64,000 bases of DNA from the NCBI RefSeq assembly GCF_000959525.1, contig NZ_CP009832.1, positions 1,054,001 through 1,118,000 of the forward strand. The letters are read 5' to 3'. Within the stretch, counting starts at the first letter, position 1, and every line of letters starts with the position of its first letter. The position numbers and the translations under genes were made by a program. Source of the stretch: Burkholderia multivorans ATCC BAA-247 (lineage in GTDB: Bacteria > Pseudomonadota > Gammaproteobacteria > Burkholderiales > Burkholderiaceae). The notes beneath the pieces were generated by a model. It saw only the letters and a list, made by a program, of their open reading frames with translations, was not told where the DNA came from and did no database searches. Below, one piece after another: positions 61,116-64,000 of the stretch.

Positions 61116-63044
61116 TCAGTCGCGCGCGACGTCCTTCGCGGCCGGCGACGCGCCGTGGCTGAGCCAGTCGAGCACGTCGGCCGTTTCCTCGTCGTTCGCG
61201 CGCGCCTTCGCCTGCGCGAGCGCTTCGGGCAGCGCGTCGTTCGGCGATGCGCGGCGGATCGCGACGCCGACCGCGAGGATGTCGATCATCAGCAGATGCA
61301 GGATCCGCGAAATCATCGACAGCTGCGACTCGCGCATCTCGATGTGATCGGTCTCGAGCGCGACGGTCGCGCGCTTCGCGAGCGGCGTATTGCTCGACGT
61401 GATCGCGATCACCTTCGCGCCCGCCTGCATCGCGACCTCGAGCACGCGCAGCAGCTCGGGCGCGCGTCCCGATTTCGACACCGCGACGATCACGTCGCCC
61501 TTGCCGAGCAGCGCGGCGGAGGCGGCCTGCATGTACAGGTCGCCGTACGCGATGGTCGGAATCCCGAAGCGGAAGAACTTGTAATGCGCGTCCTGCGCGA
61601 CGATGTTCGAGTTGCCGAGCCCGTAGAACTCGATGCGGCGCGCGCCGTTCAGGATCTCGATCGCGTTCTCGACATGCTCGAAATTCAGATGCTCGCGCAG
61701 CTGCAGGATCGCGGACACCGTGTTGTCGAGCACCTTCGCGCCGAAGTCGGTCGCCGTGTCGCCGAGATGCACCTGGCTGTGGCTCATCGGAATCGTGCCG
61801 GTGAGCCCGGTCGCGAGCTTCAGCTTGAAGTCGGACAGCCCCTGGCAGCCGAGCGAGCGGCAGAAGCGGATCACGGTCGGCTGGCTCACGTCGGCCTTGC
61901 GCGCGATGTCGACGATCGGATCGTTGATGATCGAGCGCGGATGGTTCAGCGCGAGATCGGCGACGCGGCGTTCGGCCGGCGTCAGCGCGTCGCGCATCTG
62001 GCGGATCCGCTCGAACACGGCCGACGATGCGCCGCCCGAGCGGTTCGACAGCTGCTCCGCGAGAATCGCCGACACACCGAGGAACGCCGGATATTCGGCG
62101 GTGATCAGGTAGGTCGGGATGTTCTGCAGATAGTGCGTGAAGCGGCCCTTCGCCTCGAAGCGCGCGCGGAACGACGAACGCGTGAAGAGTTCGCCGAGCT
62201 TCAGCGCGACGCCGCCGCCGATATAGACGCCGCCGAGCGCGCCGAGCGTCAGCGCGACGCTGCCCGCGAACGAGCCGAGGATGCCGCAGAAGCATTCGAC
62301 CGTCTCGAGCGCGAGCGCATCGCCCGCATGCGCGCGCTCGACGACTTCGGCGGTATCGACGTTCGCGGCGACGCGCTTCTTGTCGCGCGCGGCGAGCGCG
62401 CGATAGATGATCTCGATGCCGGGCCCCGCGCAGACGCGCTCGAACGACACGTGCGGAAACTTCTTGCGCGCGTACTGCAGCACGAGATCCTCGCGTTCGT
62501 CCTGCGGCGCGAACGACGCGTGGCCGCCTTCGCTGCCGAGCGCGATCCAGCGATCGTCGGCAGGAATCAGGCCCGATACGCCGAGCCCCGTGCCGGGCCC
62601 GAGCAGCCCGATCACGCTGTTCTGGCGGCGCGTGCCGCCGCCGATCTGCACGCGCTGCGCGTCGGTCAGCCCCGGCAGCGCCATCGCGAGCGCCGTGAAG
62701 TCGTTGACGACGAGCAGCGTATCGAAGCCGAGCGCGCGGCGCGTCGCCTCGATCGAGAAGCTCCAGTCGTGGTTCGTCATCGTCACCTGATCGCCGTCGA
62801 CCGGATTCGCGATCGCAATCGCCGCATGGTTCACGCGGCTGATCTTCACGTCCTTCAGGTATTTGCGGATCGCATCGGTGAGCGTCGGGTAATCGGCGCC
62901 GGGATACACGCGGATCTGCGTGATCTCACCCGGCCCGGTTTCCAGCGCGAAGCGCGCGTTGGTGCCGCCGACGTCCGCGAGCAGGCGCGGGCCGTCGGCA
63001 TGCTGGCCCGCGACGACGGCCTTACTTTGCGCACCAGTAGACAT
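61116..63044 (-). CDS. glk: Bifunctional glucokinase / RpiR-family regulator
   Basis: 642 aa. Residues about 20-340 are a glucokinase ([61 protein letters not shown]). From about 345 a RpiR helix-turn-helix follows ([40 protein letters not shown]), then an SIS sugar-phosphate domain ([40 protein letters not shown]). The fusion is typical of Burkholderia and couples glucose phosphorylation to control of hexose genes. It overlaps the pgl stop by 23 bp. Confidence 0.93.
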   Translation of the reverse strand: MSTGAQSKAVVAGQHADGPRLLADVGGTNARFALETGPGEITQIRVYPGADYPTLTDAIRKYLKDVKISRVNHAAIAIANPVDGDQVTMTNHDWSFSIEATRRALGFDTLLVVNDFTALAMALPGLTDAQRVQIGGGTRRQNSVIGLLGPGTGLGVSGLIPADDRWIALGSEGGHASFAPQDEREDLVLQYARKKFPHVSFERVCAGPGIEIIYRALAARDKKRVAANVDTAEVVERAHAGDALALETVECFCGILGSFAGSVALTLGALGGVYIGGGVALKLGELFTRSSFRARFEAKGRFTHYLQNIPTYLITAEYPAFLGVSAILAEQLSNRSGGASSAVFERIRQMRDALTPAERRVADLALNHPRSIINDPIVDIARKADVSQPTVIRFCRSLGCQGLSDFKLKLATGLTGTIPMSHSQVHLGDTATDFGAKVLDNTVSAILQLREHLNFEHVENAIEILNGARRIEFYGLGNSNIVAQDAHYKFFRFGIPTIAYGDLYMQAASAALLGKGDVIVAVSKSGRAPELLRVLEVAMQAGAKVIAITSSNTPLAKRATVALETDHIEMRESQLSMISRILHLLMIDILAVGVAIRRASPNDALPEALAQAKARANDEETADVLDWLSHGASPAAKDVARD

Positions 63045-63702
63045 CGAGCTTGGTCCCCTTGTCGTTGGCCAGTTGGGAAATCGCGTTCTTCTGCAGCGAC
63101 GCGGCCGCGGCGTCGAGCACTTCGCGCTTGCGGTCGCCCGCGATCAGCAGGAACAGGCGCCCGACGCGCTTGAGCGCATCGAGCGACAGGCTCACGCGCG
63201 CGTGCGGCGCGGCGCCCGGATGCACGGCGACGAAACGCTCGGGCGTCGCGATCGCGTGATCCCATTCGGGCGCGTCCGCGAAGATCGACGCGGTGTGGCC
63301 GTCCTCGCCCATGCCGAGCACGGCGACGTCGGGCACGCGGTAGTCGGGGTTGGCGTTCAGCGCGGCGACATGCGCGTCGAGCGCGGCGCGCGTGTCGACG
63401 AGCGGCAGGAAGCGGGCGGGCGCGGCCGCGTGCTGCAGCAGCGTGTCGCGCACGAGACGCGCGTTGCTCGCCGCATCGTCGTCCGGCACCCAGCGGTCGT
63501 CGACCAGCGTCACGTCGACGCCGGCCCAGTCGAGCGCCGCGTGCGACAGCGTTTGCAGGAACGGCCGCGGGCTCGTGCCGCCGGACACCGCGAGCAGCGG
63601 CCGCGCGGGCCGCGCGCTTGCCGCGCGCAGCGCGTCGCCGACGGCCTGCGCGAGCGCTTCGCTTTGCGCTTCCTGGGTGTCGAAAGCGTGGATCTCGATC
63701 AC
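63022..63702 (-). CDS. pgl: 6-phosphogluconolactonase
   Basis: 226 aa. [60 protein letters not shown] and [12 protein letters not shown] match the DevB/SolA-type family. Second step of the oxidative pentose phosphate and Entner-Doudoroff routes. Between zwf and glk. Confidence 0.93.
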   Translation of the reverse strand: MIEIHAFDTQEAQSEALAQAVGDALRAASARPARPLLAVSGGTSPRPFLQTLSHAALDWAGVDVTLVDDRWVPDDDAASNARLVRDTLLQHAAAPARFLPLVDTRAALDAHVAALNANPDYRVPDVAVLGMGEDGHTASIFADAPEWDHAIATPERFVAVHPGAAPHARVSLSLDALKRVGRLFLLIAGDRKREVLDAAAASLQKNAISQLANDKGTKLDVYWCAK

Positions 63703-63788
63703 ATCTCCTCCGGACTGCTTTGTCTGTTCAAATCGTGTCGTTCATGCGACGCGATGCCGGGCCGCCGTGCGGCGCGGCGACGCGCGCA

Positions 63789-64000
63789 TCAGTTTTCTTC
63801 TTCGAGCCAGCACGTGCCGTGCTGCGCGAGCATCGCGCTCGACGCGGCCGGCCCCCACGTGCCTGCCGCATAGGGCTTCGGCGGCTTCAGCGAGCGCGCC
63901 CATTCGTTGAGGATCGGCTCGACCCAGCGCCACGCGGCCTCCTGCTCGTCGCGGCGCACGAACAGCGCGAGGCGACCGTTGATCACGTCGAGCAGCAGGC
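63789..64000 (-). CDS. zwf: Glucose-6-phosphate dehydrogenase, C-terminal end (partial)
   Basis: About 70 C-terminal residues; the rest lies beyond the window. INGRLALFVRRDEQEAAWRW, VEPILNEWARSLKPPKPY and AGTWGPAASSAMLAQHGTCW are the conserved end of Zwf. It starts the zwf-pgl-glk operon, with 86 bp before pgl. Confidence 0.9.
   Translation of the reverse strand, partial: LLLDVINGRLALFVRRDEQEAAWRWVEPILNEWARSLKPPKPYAAGTWGPAASSAMLAQHGTCWLEEEN

Noticed and set aside
61116-63044. Glucokinase/RpiR fusion as a novelty
   Set aside because: Known, conserved arrangement of Burkholderia; annotated but not reported as new.

Overview
The window looks like a Burkholderia chromosome, probably a plant- or soil-associated member of Burkholderia sensu stricto. 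The right-hand third (about 39.75-64 kb) is very GC-rich, ordinary core sequence: ubiD, nusB-ribH-ribBA, hemL-ribD-ribE and zwf-pgl-glk/rpiR with the Burkholderia-type glucokinase/RpiR fusion. The left two thirds are accessory DNA stacked on a tRNA-Gly gene.

Layout. (1) 1-10.1 kb is one end of a clc/PAGI-2-type integrative and conjugative element: late transfer genes, DUF3742, a PrlF-YhaV toxin-antitoxin pair, a MobH relaxase, an XRE regulator, a LysR-like ligand-binding domain and a 617-aa tyrosine integrase next to the 3' end of tRNA-Gly(CCC) (10106-10180). (2) 10.18-39.71 kb is a 29.5-kb mosaic island on the 5' side of that tRNA. It ends at a 39-bp copy of the tRNA's 5' half (39711-39749) that keeps its upstream flank. 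The island holds a nucleoid-associated protein plus RelA/SpoT-synthetase operon, small unknown genes and regulators, a sensor gene cut by an IS3-family element, an amino-acid uptake and catabolism block (ornithine-cyclodeaminase family, asparaginase, FAD D-amino-acid dehydrogenase, GlxA/AraC regulator, complete LivKHMGF transporter), a type III effector-like N-terminus with a perfect PIP box cut by an IS481 element, a P4-like satellite core (integrase, primase-helicase), a two-gene module (cytosolic protein plus four-helix membrane protein), and a stand-alone reverse transcriptase preceded by two near-identical ~147-bp structured repeats. (3) 39.75-64 kb is core chromosome, with one IS150-like insertion inside a terminator.

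The most interesting material is at the two edges of the island. On the left, the NdpA-like/RelA-SpoT pair overlaps by ATGA. On the right sit the two-gene membrane module and the reverse transcriptase with its repeated leader. Both the NdpA/Rel operon and the membrane module have an exact LexA-type box (CTGT-N8-ACAG) 64-80 bp upstream of their first gene. This suggests DNA-damage or phage-induced control of candidate defence modules. The reverse transcriptase lacks the retron and diversity-generating hallmarks. It resembles stand-alone defence reverse transcriptases that work with an upstream non-coding RNA, and the RT-proximal repeat folds into hairpins whose GNRA tetraloop is preserved in the second copy.

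All assignments come from reading translations, motifs and sequence patterns; no database search was possible.
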